Origin: Microcebus murinus | Lineage: Eukaryota; Chordata; Mammalia; Primates; Cheirogaleidae | DNA: 64,000 nucleotides | Assembly: GCF_040939455.1 (NCBI RefSeq) | Contig: NC_134117.1 | Coordinates: 30,187,501-30,251,500, forward strand | Direction: 5' to 3' | Part shown: positions 47,901 through 60,166 of the stretch, piece after piece | Numbering within the stretch: position 1 is the first letter of the stretch | Layout of the letters: the number at the start of each line of letters is the position of its first letter | The notes under the pieces: model-generated | What the model was told of the DNA's origin: nothing | The model's input: the letters and a program-made list of their open reading frames with translations, nothing else | Databases searched by the model: none | Position numbers and translations under genes: made by a program

Positions 47901-49095
47901 CAGCAAAGAGTGATATTTTGAACTCTGCTTTCTCCATTTGAGTACAGTTAGTTTTCTTCTTTTGCCTGATTGCTCTGACTAGGAATTCCAGCACTATGTT
48001 GAATAGAAGTGGTGACAGTGAGCATTATTGTATTGTTCCAGTTCTACGTGGGAATCCTTTTAACTGTTCTCCATTCAGCATGATGTTCACTGTGGGTTTG
48101 TCATACATGCCTTTTATAATTTTGGACTAAGTTCCATATATGCCTATTTTGTTTAGAGTTTTTATCATAAAACGATGTTGAATTTTTTCAAATGCTTTTT
48201 CTGCAACTATTTAGATGATCATACAATCTTTGTTTTTGCGTCTGTTTATGTGGTGTATAACATTTGTTGATTTGCAAATGTTGAACCATCCGTTCATCCC
48301 TGGGATGAAGCCCACTTGGTTGTAGTGGATTATTTTTTGATGGTATGCTGAATTCAGTTGGCTAGAATTTTGTTGAGAATTTTTGCATCTATATTCATAA
48401 AGGATATTGGTCTATAATTCTCCTTTTTTGTGTGTGTATGTTTTTTTCCTGGCAGTGGTATCAAGGTGATAATGGCTACATAGAGTGAGTTGAATAGGAT
48501 TTCTTCCTTCTCAATATCCTAAAACAATTTCTGCAGTATGGGTACCAATTCTTTGTAGGTATGATAAAATTCATCTATGAAACCATCTGATCTGGGACTT
48601 TTTTTGATGGAAGATTTTTTTTATTACTGCTCCATTTTGTTGCTTGTTTTGGTCTGTGTAGGAATTCTATTTCTTCCTTATTGGGATTTGAGATTTGGGA
48701 GGTTGTGTGGTTCCAGGAATCTGTCCATTTCCTCAAAAACCCAACGTTTTTGAGTGTATGTGTATGGAAGTTTTCATAGCATTCAAAGATGATGTTTTTT
48801 AATTCTGTGGTATCAGTTATAATATCTCCTTTTTCATTTCTGATTGAGCTTATTTGGGTCCTTTCTTTTCCAATTCCAGTTAATATTGGGAGAGGTCTAT
48901 CAATTTTGTTTATTGTTTCAAAAAGCCAATTTTTTGTTTGATTAATCTTTTGTATTTTTGTTGTTGTTGTTTTTGATTTCATTTAGTTCTGCTCTGACTT
49001 TAGTTATTTTTTTTCTTATGTTGGGTTTGAGTTTGGTTTTCTGTTCCTTTTCTACTTCCTTAAGAGGATTCATTAGATTGTTGATTTGCATAGGT
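44991..49095 (-). mobile_element. L1, antisense, inserted in the old sense L1 and itself split
   Basis: T/A-rich tail and 3'UTR at 44991-45150, ORF2 to 46688, then continued at about 47660-49090 after a second L1. A 13-bp imperfect duplication (44975-44987 and 49091-49103, 11 of 13 identical) flanks it. Confidence 0.8.
46689..47658 (-). mobile_element. L1 3' part nested in the L1 above, with a small 5' inversion
   Basis: A new L1 3'UTR starts at about 46689 ('gaatattatgaggatacaaa') and ORF2 runs to about 47623. A short sense piece ('gaggtgaaagatctatacat', near 47629-47650) follows before the outer L1 resumes, again the mark of twin priming. Confidence 0.75.
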
Positions 49096-49970
49096 GCAAA
49101 TTTAACCAAAGAAGTAAACACTGCATACTGAAAAGTATAAAACATTGATGGAAGAAATTGAAGATGACACAATTAATGGAAAGATATCCTGTGTTCATGA
49201 ATTAGTATAATTAAAATGTGCATACTATCCAAAGCAACCTATAGATTCAATGCAATCCATATAAAAATTCCTATGTGATTCTTCATAAAAATAGAAAAAC
49301 CAACAATAAAATTTGTGTGGAATGACAAAAGACCCTGAATAGCTAAAGTTATCTTGAGCAAAAAGAACAAAGCTGGAGGCATCACATTACCAAATTTCAA
49401 AATATATTAAAAAGCTATAGTAACTGAAGCAGCATATGTTTTACTGGCATAAAACCAGACATATCTCTTATGAATATTGATTTAGAAATCCTTAGCCCAA
49501 TGCTAGCAAACCAAATTAAATAGCTTATTAAAAAGAATATGCACCATGATGAAATGGGATTTATTCCTGAAATGCAAGAATGGTTCAAAATACAAAAATC
49601 AATCAAAATACAATTGGGTATTATCTAATAGATATGAAGATCTATTTTAAAAGTATTATAGTTAAGATAGTGTGCTGTATCTATAATGATGGAGAAATAA
49701 ATCAATGAAATTTAACAGAGATTCAACAAATAGACTTGTGTACATGTGATTGCTTTATTTATGATGAAGATGGCATGCAGTGTTATTAAGAAATGGCAGA
49801 CTTTTCAATAAATGGTGCTATGTGAATTTGCTATCCACATGAAAACAAAAATGGTATTTGACCTCTGTATTGCACCATACACAGAAAACAATTTCAAGTG
49901 AAATGTGAATGTGAAAAGTTAAACAATCAAGTGTTTCCATCACATGGAATATAATCATGACTTTGGGTAG

Positions 49971-50467
49971 TGTATTACTTTCATATTGCTATGATAATAA
50001 ATTATAAACTAGGTGGCTTAAAATAACACAGATTTATTATCTGATAGTCCTGGAGGTTAAAAGCCCAAAATTATTGCCACTGGGCTAAAAGTAAGGTGCT
50101 GCAGGGCTGTGTTCATTTCTGGGGGTGAGGGTCTAGATGACAATAGGTTTCCTTGTCTTCTCCACTGTATAGTGGCTTTCTACATTCATTGGCATTTGGC
50201 CTCTTCCTCCATCTTCAAAACCAACAACATAGCATCTTCAAATCTCTCTCTCACTCTGACCCTCTTAACTCCCTTTTTCTCTTATAAGGACCTATGCCAT
50301 TACATGGAGCCTACCTGGATAATTCAAGACAATCAGTCCATGTCAATTATATTTACTTTAATTACATTTATAATTTAGTTTAGTCATGCAAGGAAATATA
50401 TTTGCAAATTCTGGGGGTTAGGTAGGGGTCATTTTTTGAGGGGGTGGTTATTTTTCTGCCTACTGCA
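49971..50467 (+). mobile_element. MLT1-type MaLR LTR
   Basis: Starts TGTATTACTTTCATATTGCT and ends GCCTACTGCA with the typical internal wording ('aggtggcttaaaataacaca', 'cctcttcctccatcttcaaa'). Solo LTR without internal genes. Confidence 0.75.
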
Positions 50468-50834
50468 AGTAAAGAAAAAATCACCTAAACAGGATGCAAA
50501 AAGCACCAATCATGATGGAAAAGATGAACATGTTGATGAAAGTCCTCATTTAAAAAGTAACATGCTATTGAATTCCCATAATAAGAGAGTGAGAGTCTTC
50601 TCAAAATAAGGGATCTGAGTGTTAGAGAAGGAAAGCAAACCTGAGCTTTGGCTGAGTCAAGTATCAAGTCCAGTCCTGTATCCTTTCCCTAATTCTTGAT
50701 CTCTCCAGTAATTTTGGTGATGCCTCACCTTCACCTGATACTGTTACCAGCCCCTGCCAGCCACAGGACATGCAGTGCAGCATGGCTTCTCAATAACCCT
50801 CCTATCTCTTGAAGCCAGGTCCCAGGTTCTAGGA

Positions 50835-51130
50835 CTAAATTCACAATCGCTCATTACCCATACAAGGAGGCAGATACAATAATCCATGATAATCTTATCA
50901 AAATCCTTAAATTAATCACTTCTGCAAATTCCATTTTCCCATGTAAAGTAAAATATTTACATGTTCCAGTGATCAGGATGTAGACATCTTTTTGGGGACT
51001 ACTATTTGCCCACTAAAGGAAGGAAAACAGATGTTAAATAGGACACAAAAGCACCAATCATAATAGAAAAGATTAATAAATTGATGAAAGTCTTCATTAA
51101 AATACTAAAAACATATCCAACTGAGGAGGA
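50835..51130 (+). repeat. Second copy of the MLT1 end plus adjoining L1
   Basis: The sequence repeats the last part of the LTR and the first 110 bp of L1 found at about 50290-50590, offset by about 548 bp ('aaaagcaccaatcat', 'aaaagat', 'ttgatgaaagtc'). It is diverged, so the duplication is old. Confidence 0.65.
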
Positions 51131-52066
51131 GATATTTGTTAAATATATAACCAAATCCTCCCCTTCCTTCTCACCTTCCTTTCCCATTACCTCTCAAAAC
51201 AATCCAGTACCAAATCCACTATGGGTCCAAATAAGTTAGGTATTTATGGCACTCGTGATAGAACTGCTTTCTCTGAGTTATCTGTCAGAGCCCAATCAGG
51301 TTAAAAGAGACACTCCTGCAGAGAGGCTGCCTGGGATGGTGTATGAGGTGCTGATCAGGGAGACGGCAGTGTCACAGAAAGGCAGGCAGTGTCACAGAAA
51401 GGCATGTGCATCAAATCCTGAGCAGGTGATGAGGACCTCCATGCTGTTGGGCACTTAATTTGGGATTTCACAGATTGTATCAAACAAAGAAATGGGCATC
51501 CAGTGTGGTAGGCGGGGATGGAGTATCAGAGCTTGAGTAAGTAAGGAAGACATTGATGCAGAAGATGGGGCCGCCTGGTGAGGGAACTCAGAGCCAAGCA
51601 GTGTGCAAACAGCATCCCCATGGAGGAGTGGTCTAGCATGGGGAGTCAGAGCCTTAGAGAGGTGAGGAAGCCACTCATGTGGGGAAGGTAAGGGAGGCTG
51701 CCTTGTTTGGGAGTCACAGAATGGATTCTGAACTGGACATAAAGCAATCATTGTAATTTATTGGGGAAATAGGAATGGGGGCTGAGGGTTAGATGGCTGT
51801 AATACATCAATATTCATTTTCTGATTTTGATAGTTGTGTTATAGTTATGGAGGAGAATTGCCTTGTTTATAGGAAATGCATTCTAACATATTTTAGGTTT
51901 TAGTAACATCAGGTCAGCAATTTAAAATAGCTTAAAAGAAAACAAATTCTTTGTATGTACATTCAACTTTTCTGTACATTTGTGATTGTCAGATCTATCT
52001 ATCTATATCTATCTATCACCTGTTTGTGAGCAGGAGGAAGCATAATGGGTCTTTTGGGGTCCTGGA
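51131..52066. other. Intergenic DNA, no gene seen
   Basis: Mostly unique. A short (TCTA)-type tract lies at 51993-52018. Confidence 0.5.
51366..51405. repeat. 20-bp tandem duplication
   Basis: The unit 'ggcagtgtcacagaaaggca' occurs twice head to tail without change. Confidence 0.9.
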
Positions 52067-52068
52067 AA

Positions 52069-52375
52069 AATTCTTTTTTTTTCTTTTTTTTTCTTGGAGA
52101 CAGTCTCACTCTGTGGCCCTGGGTAGAGTGTAGTGGCGTCATCATAGTTCACTGCAACCTCAAACTCCTGGACTCTAGTGATCCCCCTGCCTCAGCCTCC
52201 AGAATAGCTGAGACTACCAAGTGGGGACCAAATGCCTGGCTGATTTTTCTATTGTTAGTGGAGACAGGTCTTGCTCTTGCTCAGGCTGGTCTAGAACTCC
52301 TGAGCTCAAGCAATCCTCCTACCTCAGCCTCCCAGAGTGTTAGGAATCCAGGCACGAACCACTGCACCTGGCCAA
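52069..52375 (-). mobile_element. Older Alu, antisense
   Basis: Dimeric Alu with an interrupted T tail, ending 'actgcacctggcc'; 'aaaattcttttt' occurs on both sides. Confidence 0.88.
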
Positions 52376-53560
52376 AATTCTTTTTCTTGATTTTTGTGTT
52401 GGTTACACAGATATTCACTTTTTGACAATTCATTGAGCTACATATTTAAGACATGTGCAACTTTCTCTACATACATTATTCTTCAAAGAAAATGGTTATT
52501 TATAAACAAACAGCTATCGCCAAGCAATGTTTATGACTCTGTGTCTGTGGAGGGTTTCCTGATGATGCCTCTTGTCCATATGCTTGGGTAGTGATGGGAA
52601 CTCTTCAATGTGAGAATAACTGAACTGGGAATTGGAAACCTGAATGCTAAAACAAGGTCTTGTTGTGATGCATTGGTGACACTTCACCTCACTGAGTCAC
52701 CAATTCCTTATTCCTAAAAATAAAGAGATTAGGCTATAAGATCTCTGAGATCCTTTCTGTCTCCAATTATTTATAATTCTCTCATTCTATAAAAAGAGAA
52801 AGGGCCAGACAGGAACCTTTTGGTAGGAAAGAGGAGAGTGGAGACACTCATCACTTAGGGAATAAAGTGAATGATCTAAAGAGAGCCATCAAGGTTATTT
52901 TATCCAAAATAAGGGAATGTGGTTCTTTTAGAGTTTAAAGCTACACAAACCAGACATTAAATTAATGCTCCTCTTTGTTCTAGATAAAGAGTTCACTGAG
53001 ACCCGGGCTCATGAGAGTTCTAAATGTTACAAAATCAAACTTTTCTAATCCCTATTTTAGTTAACTGGCGCTGCAATGATTAACTCAATGTTTATTTTGA
53101 AAGTCATTGATTGGGGTAAATCATTGACTATTGCATCATAGTACACACTCAGTAAATGCTGAATTTGCTTGAAGTGATTGTTTTGCTTGGAGAGAAGCAT
53201 GTGAGATGGAGAGGTTATGGGTTCCAGGGTCAGCTTTACTACCCGCAGAGAGCATGTCTTTGGCCAATCTGTGAGGCCTTGCTCTCTTGTCTTTAACTGG
53301 GATAATTTTACCTTAGGTAAAGGTAATTGAGAGAATCACAAGAGATATTATGGCTGTGAAAATTTTCCATGAATTGTTATAATCCCTACCAAAATGAGGG
53401 CTATACATTATGTACCTGGGGATCTTGACAAAAACTTTACTTTTCCTTACAAAACAGCTTAGAAATAACTATACTAACCAACATAAAACAAATATGATGA
53501 TATGTTTACAGGCCTCACCTTTGTACAAGCATTGGCATTAGTGATCTAGTAATGTATATC
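52376..53560. other. Intergenic DNA with probable MIR remnants
   Basis: About 52620-52790 and 53215-53400 carry MIR-like order of blocks. No coding sequence is seen. Confidence 0.45.
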
Positions 53561-54050
53561 ATTCTAGGGATATACTGTTTACTTTTTCTTTGGATAAATA
53601 CCCACCAGTAGGACTACTGGATTGTATGGTAGTTCTATTTTTTTTTTTTTTTGAGAAATCTCCATACTGTTTTTAATAATCACTGTAGTAATTTACATCC
53701 CCACCAGCAATGTATAAGAGGTTCTTTTTCTCTGCATCCTGACCAGTATCTGTTATTTTTGTGTTTTTAATAACAGTCATTCTATCTAGGGTAAGATAAT
53801 ATATCATTGTGGTTTTAATTTATATTTCTTTGGTAGGTAGTGAGGTTGAGTATTGTTTTATATACCTGTCAGCTATGCATATGTCTTCTTTTGAAAAAAT
53901 GTCTATTCATGCCCTTTGGCCACTTTTTTGGTGGGATTATTATTATTATTTATTGTTGAGTTGTTTGAATTCCTTGTATATTCTGAATATTAGTACCTTG
54001 TCAAGTGACTATTTTGCAAATATTTTTCCCCTTCTACAGATTTTCTCTTT
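53560..54050 (-). mobile_element. Old L1 3' ORF2 fragment, antisense
   Basis: Wording 'ggataaatacccaccagtag' to 'gaatattagtaccttgtcaa' is the end of ORF2 read backwards. Confidence 0.7.
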
Positions 54051-54054
54051 TTTA

Positions 54055-56335
54055 ACATTTATTTTTATTTATTTTTTATTTTAGCATATTATGGGGGTAC
54101 AAGTGTTAAGGTTACATACATTGCCCATGCCCACCTCCCCCTTTGAGTAAGAGCTTCAAGCGTGTCCATCCCCCAAACGTTGCACATCTTACTCATTGTG
54201 GTTGTATATACCCATCCCTTCCTCCTCCCTCCCACCCTCCCGACACCTGATAAATGTTACTCCTATTTGTCCACTTAGGTGTTGATCCGTTAATACCAAT
54301 TTGCTGGTGAGTACATGTGGTGTTGATTTTTCCATTCTTGATATACTTCACTTAGTAGGATGGGTTCCAGCTGTATCCAGGAATATACAAGAGGTGCTAT
54401 ATCACCATTGTTTCTTAAAGCTGAGTAGTATTCCATGGTATACATATACCACATTTTATTAATCCACTCATGAATTGATGGGCACTTGGGTTGTTTCCAC
54501 AGCTTTGCAATTGTGAATTGTGCTGCTTATAAACATTTGAGTGCAGGTGTCTTTTTCAAAAAGTGACTTTTGATCTTTTGGGTAGATGCCCAGTAGTGGA
54601 ATTGCTGGATCAAATGGTAGATTTACTTGTATCGCTTTGAGGTATCTCCATATTGCTTTCCACAGAGGTTGAACTAGTTTGCAGTCCCACCAGCAGTGTA
54701 GCAGTGTTCCTCTCTCTCTGCATCCATGCCAGCATTTGTTGTTTGGGGACTTCTGGATAAAGGCCATTCTCACTGGAGTTAAGTGATATCTCATTGTGGT
54801 TTTGATTTGCATTTCCCTGATGATTAGAGATGTTGAACATTTTTTCATATGTTTGTTGGCCATTATTCTGTCTTCTTTTGAGAAGTTTCTGTTCATGTTC
54901 TTTGCCCATTTTTTTGATAGGGTTGTTTGATTTTATCTTGCTGATTTTCCTGAGTTCTAAATAGATTCTAGTTATTAGCCCTTTATCAGATGTGTAGCTA
55001 GCGAAAATTTTCTCCCATTCTCTGGGTTGTCTGTTTGCTATCTTGACAGTTTCTTTGGCTGTGATCATGTCCCATTTGTTTATTTTTGTTGCTGTTGTGA
55101 TTGCCTTTGGGGTCTTCTTCATAAATTCTTTGCCTAAACCAATGTCTAGAAGAGTATTTCCAACATTTTCCTCTAGAATTCTAATAGTTTCACACCTAAG
55201 GTTCAAGTCTGTTACCCAGCCTGAGTTGATTTTTGTGAGAGGTGAAAAGTGTGGGTCTTGTTTCAGTCTTCTACATGTGGCTATCCAGTTTTCCCAGCAC
55301 CATTTATTGAATAAGGATTCTTTTCCCCAGTGTATGTTTTTGTCTGCTTTGTCAAAGATTAGTTGGCTGTATGAGGATGGTATTATATCTGTTCTGTTCT
55401 ACTGGTCAATGTCCCTGTTCTTGTGCCAGTGAAAATCTGTTTTAATGACTATAGCCTTGCATTATACTTTGAAGTCTGGTAAATTGATACCTCCTATTTT
55501 GTTTTCATTGCCTAGGATTGATTTTGCTATACAAGGTCTTCTCTGGTTCTATACGAAGCATAAAATTATGGTTTCTATATCTGTGAAAAATGATGATGGT
55601 ATTTTGATAAGGATTGCATTGACTCTGTAGGTCACTTTGGGTAGTATAGACATTTTAACAATGTTGATTCTGCCGACCATGAGCATGGTATATTCTTCCA
55701 TCTGTTTACGTCCTCTGCTATTTTCTTCTTCAGTGTTTCATAGTTCTCCCTGTAGAGGTCTTTTACCTCCTTAGTTAAATATATTCCAAGGTACTTTATT
55801 TTCTTTGTTGCTATTTTGAAGGGAATTGAGTCTTTGATTTGGTTCTCACTTTTACTGTTGTTAGTGTATATGAATGCCTCTGATTTCTGTGTATTGATTT
55901 TGTATCCTGAGACTTTACCAAATTCATTTATCAGATCAAGGAGTCTCTTCATTGAATCCTTGGGGTTTTCTAGGTATAATATCATGTCATCAGCAAAGAG
56001 TGAGAGTTTTATCTCTTCTGTTCCCATTTGGACGCCCTTAATTCTGCTCTCTTGTCTGATTGCTGTAGCGAGGACTTCCAGCACTATGTTGAACAGAAGT
56101 GGAGATAGTGGGCAACCTTGTCTTGCTCCAGTTCTAAGTGGGAGTGCTTTCAATTTTTCCCCATTCAGTATGATATTGGCTGTGGGTTTGTCATATATAG
56201 CTTGTATCATTTTTAGGTAAGCCCCGTCTATGCCTATTGTGTTGAGCGTTCTTATCATAAAAGGGTGTTGAATTTTGTCAAATGCTTTCTCTGAGTCTAT
56301 TTAGAGGATCATAGGATCTTTGTCTTTGCTTCTGC
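54055..56335 (-). mobile_element. Younger L1, antisense, 5' truncated (2.3 kb)
   Basis: T-rich tail, 3'UTR and about 1.9 kb of ORF2. The minus-strand frame 56258-55632 (208 aa) still reads a reverse-transcriptase segment with the catalytic motif [14 protein letters not shown]. The frames at 54468-55206 give the C-terminal part, broken by frameshifts. It is truncated and not autonomous. Confidence 0.88.
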
Positions 56336-56339
56336 TTAT

Positions 56340-56608
56340 ATGGTGATACTACTTAATGATAATACTTAATGAAGTGTGGGGCATAGAGCTGTTACTCCAT
56401 AAAAATTTATTGAATGAGGGTCACCTGGTAAAAAAGACAGTAAGTGAATAGTATGTTTGTTAATGTTGTCCTTTGGTGTGTCTTGCCATCCTTCCAGTCA
56501 TCCTATCTTCAATCCATCCATCTCTTCTTTCATTCATCAAATAGTTATTGCATACTTTCTGTGACAGTTCACAACCTCATATTTTAGGAACAAACTCTCT
56601 CTCTCTCT
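56340..56608 (+). other. Probable remnant of intron 8 of the lost CYP2C gene
   Basis: The stretch ends in the CT tract that is duplicated at 59960-59976 next to the detritus exon 9. Before the L1 landed, it was contiguous with that exon, so it is likely intron sequence. No independent match is visible by eye. Confidence 0.5.
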
Positions 56609-59600
56609 TTTTTTTTGCTTAAATATTTTTCTTTTATTTCATCATATTATAGGAAGTACAAATATTGTTAGGGTTACAAATATTGCCCCTGCCCCCCATT
56701 TTCCATGTCTTGTGTCACCTCACTTTGGATAACGGGCTTAAGCTTAATCCAGGATAGCATAAATAGTGCTAGCTCACAGTCATTTCTTAGGATTGAGTAA
56801 TATTCCATTGTGAGCATATACCACATTTTAATTATCCACTCATGAATTGATGGGCACTTGGGTTGTTTCCATGATCGTGCAATAGTGAATTGTGCTGCTA
56901 TAAACATTCGGGTGCATATGTCTTTATTTTTTTTTATTTTTATTTTTTTTTGAGACAGAGTCTCACTTTTGTTGCCCAGGCTAGAGTGAGTGCCATGGCG
57001 TCAGCCTCGCTCACAGCAACCTCAATCTCCTGGGCTCAAGCGATCCTCCTGCCTCAGCCTCCCGAGTAGCTGGGACTACAGGCATGTGCCACCATGCTCG
57101 GCCAATTTTTTGTATATATATTTTTAGTTGGTCAATTAATATCTTTCTATTTTTGGTAGAGACGGGGTCTCGCTCAGGCTGGTTTCGAACTCCTGACCTT
57201 GAGCAATCCGCCCACCTCGGCCTCCCAAAGTGCTAGGATTACAGGCGTGAGCCACCGCGCCCGGCCTCAGATGTCTTTATAATAGAATGTCTTATGCTCT
57301 TTTGGGTAGATGCCCAAAAATGCTATTGCAGGGTCGAATGGTATTTCTATTTCTAGCTGTTTGAGGTATCTCCAAATTCTTTTCCACAAAGGTTGCACTA
57401 ATTTGCAGTCCCACCAGCAGTGTAGGAGTGTTCCTGTCTCTCCACATCCTTGCCAGCATTTGTTGTTTTGGGATTTTTTGATATAGGCCATTCTTACTGG
57501 GGTTAGGTGGTATCTCATTGTGGCTTTGATTTGCATTTCTCTAATAATTAGAGAAGTTGAACATTTCTTTATATGTTTGCATGGCATTATTCTGTCTTCT
57601 TTGGATAAATTTCTGTTCATTTCCATCGCCCATTTCTTGATGGGATTGTTTGATTTTTTTCTTGTTTATTCTTTTAAGTTCTAGATAGATTCTTGTTATT
57701 AGGCCTTTATCAGAGGTGTAGAGAGCAAATATTTTCTCCCACTCTGTGGGTTCTCTATTTGCTCTACTGATGGTTTCCTTGGCTGTGCAGAAACTTTTTA
57801 ATTTGATCAGATCCCATTTGTTTATTTTTGATGCTGCAGTGATTGCCTTGGGGGTCTTCCTCAAAAATTCTTTGACTAGGCCAATGTCTGATAGGGTTTT
57901 ACCAACATCTTTCTCTAGGATTCTTAAGGTTTCATGCCTTAAGTTTAAGTCTGTTATCCATCTTGAGTGAATTTTTGTGAGAGGTAGGGATCCTGATTTG
58001 CTCTTCTGCATGTAGCTAACCAGTTTTCCCAGCACCATTTATTGAAGAGAAATTCTTTTCCCCAATGTATATTTTTGTCAGCTTTATCAAAGATTAGATT
58101 ACCGTATACTGATGGTTTCATCTCTGCTATCTCAGATCTATTCCAGATATCTATGCTTCTGTTCTTGTGCCAGTACCAGGCTGATTTAACTATTATTGCT
58201 TTATAGTACAGCTTGAGGTCAGGAAGACTGATGCCTTCCAGTTTGTTCTTTTTATTTAAGATTGCTTTGGCTATATGAGTTTTTTTTCTGGTTCCATATG
58301 AAGTGAAGAATTATTTTTTCTAGATCTGTAAAGAATGCTGATAGCATTTTGATGGGGATTGCATTGATTCTGTAGATCACTTTAGGTAATATTGACATTT
58401 TAACTGTATTGATTCTACGAATCCATGAACAAGGTAGATTTTTCCATCTGTTTAAATCTTCTGCAATTTATTTTTTTAGTGTTTTGTAGTTCTCCTTGTA
58501 TAAATCTTTTGTATCTTTCATTAGGTATACTCCTAGATATTTAATTTTCTTTGGGGCTATAATAAAGGGTATTGCATTTTTGATTTGAGTTTCTGCTTGA
58601 TGGTTCTTGGCATATATGAAAGTTTCTAATTTGTGTATATTGATTTTATAACCTGAAACTTTACCAAATTCGGTTATCAAGTCTAGGAGTCTCTTGGAAG
58701 AGTCCATGGGGTTTTCTAGGTATAATATCATATCATTGGCAAAGAGTGAGAGTTTGATTTCATCTGCCCCCACTTGAATGCCCTTAATACACCTCTCCTG
58801 CCTGATTGCTATCACTAGGACTTTAAGCATATGTTGAATAGGAGAGGAGATAGTGGGCACCCTTGTCTAGCTCCAGATCGAAGGGGGAAAGATTTCAATT
58901 TTTCTCCATTTAGAATGATATTAGCAGTGGGTTTCTCATAGATGGATTTGATAAGTTTAAGATATGAGCCATCTATGCCTATTTTGTTAAGAGTTTTTAT
59001 CATAAATGTGTGTTGGACCTTGTCAAATGCTTTTTCTGCATCTATTGACAGAATCATATGGTCTTTGTTCTTGATTTTATTTATGAAGTGAATTGCATTT
59101 ATAGACTTGCGTATGTTGAACCATCCTTGCATCTCTGGAATAAAGCCCACCTGGTCATGGTGAATTATTTTTTTGATGTGCTGCTGAATTCTATTCACTA
59201 AAATTTTAATTAGGATTTTTGCATCTGTATTCATGAGGGATATTGGTCTGTAATTTTCTTTTTTTGTTGTGTCTTTTCCTGGCTTTGGTATCAAGGTGAT
59301 ATTGGCTTCATAGAATGAGTTAGGAAGGATACCATCTTTTTCAATGGTGTGGAATAGTTTCTGTAGTATAGGTATGAGTTCATCTTTGTATGTTTGGTAG
59401 AACTCTGAAGTATAGCCATCTGGCCCAGGACTTTTCCCTTTGGGCAGGTTTTTAATTACTGCTTCAATTTTTGAGCTTGAGATTGGTCTGTTTAGGAATT
59501 CTGTTGCCTCCTACGTGATCTTAGGGAGGTTGTATGAATCCAAGAATTTGTCCATTTCATTTTTGTTCTGTAGTTTTTGGGCATATAGTTTTTTATAATA

Positions 59601-59959
59601 GTCAAATATAATGTTTTGTATTTCTTTGGTATCTCTTGTGATCTCTCCTTTTTCATTTCTTATTGAGTTTATTACAGTCCTTTCCCTTTGGGTCCTTGTC
59701 AATCTAGCGAGAGGGCCATCGATTTTGTTTATCTTTTCAAAAAAACAGCTTCTGGTTTTGTTGATTTTTAGTATAGTTCTCTTGTTCTCCATTTCATTCA
59801 GTTCTGCTTTGATATTTGTTATTTCTTTTCTTCTATTAGGATTGGAAATTGTTTGCTCTTCTTTTTCCAATTCCTTGAGCTTATTCATTAGGTTGTCAGT
59901 ATCTAAGCTTTCTGTTTTTTGGATGTGAGCGTTAATTGCTATTAGTTTTCCTCTCAGGT
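56609..59959 (-). mobile_element. L1, antisense, with 17-bp target duplication, beside detritus exon 9
   Basis: T tail and 3'UTR at 56609-56720, ORF2 to about 59940, with an Alu at 56930-57270. The duplication 'acaaactctctctctct' lies at 56590-56606 and 59960-59976. Minus-strand frames still read reverse transcriptase (59294-58815) but have frameshifts, and the FADD motif reads FANDM (near 58750). 5' truncated, about 3.35 kb with the Alu. Confidence 0.92.
56930..57270 (-). mobile_element. Lemur-type Alu, antisense, inside the L1
   Basis: Full copy with T-rich tail. The duplication 'atgtctttat' lies at 56918-56927 and 57271-57280. Confidence 0.95.
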
Positions 59960-59988
59960 ACAAACTCTCTCTCTCTTTTTTTCTTCAG

Positions 59989-60166
59989 GAAAATGGATTT
60001 GTGTTGGAGAGGATCTGGCCACCTGGAGCTGTTTTTATTCCTGATCTCCATTTACAAAAATTCACCCTGAAATATCTGGCTGACCCAAAGTATCAACATC
60101 ACCCCAGTTGCCAATAGCTTTGGCCATACTCTGCCCTCATACCAACTTGGCTACATACCTGTCTGA
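59989..60166 (+). pseudogene. Detritus exon 9 of another CYP2C gene
   Basis: The segment is preceded by an intact-looking acceptor (T-rich tract plus 'cttcag') and reads GK, Trp, ICVGEDLA, then falls out of frame. The heme-loop Arg (432 in the resident gene) is Trp (CGG to TGG type change). A one-base loss near 60027 in the 'ctggccac' stretch shifts the frame and gives an early TGA. The whole is 178 bp against 182 bp in the intact exon 9. It still ends with a TACCTGTCTGA C terminus and is followed by 3'UTR-like sequence with AATAAA at 60479-60484. No other CYP2C exon is visible between 40.2 and 64 kb. It is a leftover of a duplicated gene, not part of the resident gene's transcript unless read through. 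Confidence 0.9.

Larger units (their letters stand above)
44786..50600 (+). mobile_element. Old L1, sense half, split by a large L1 and an MLT1 LTR
   Basis: Sense ORF2 pieces are 44786-44990, 49090-49970 and 50468-50600. Joining them across the inserts restores L1 order ('acttaggagtaaattt' then 'aaccaaagaagt'). With the antisense half to the left this may be one L1 with a 5' inversion. Confidence 0.65.

Noticed and set aside
55632..56258. 208-aa reverse transcriptase frame on the minus strand as a host gene
   Set aside because: It is part of L1 ORF2 in a 5'-truncated element with broken frames on both sides.
58468..59294. Minus-strand reverse transcriptase frames
   Set aside because: They are L1 ORF2 pieces with frameshifts and a changed catalytic motif (FAND), inside a truncated L1.
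59989..60166. Second functional CYP2C gene or an alternative last exon
   Set aside because: It has a frameshift, an early stop and Arg to Trp in the heme loop, and no other exons nearby.
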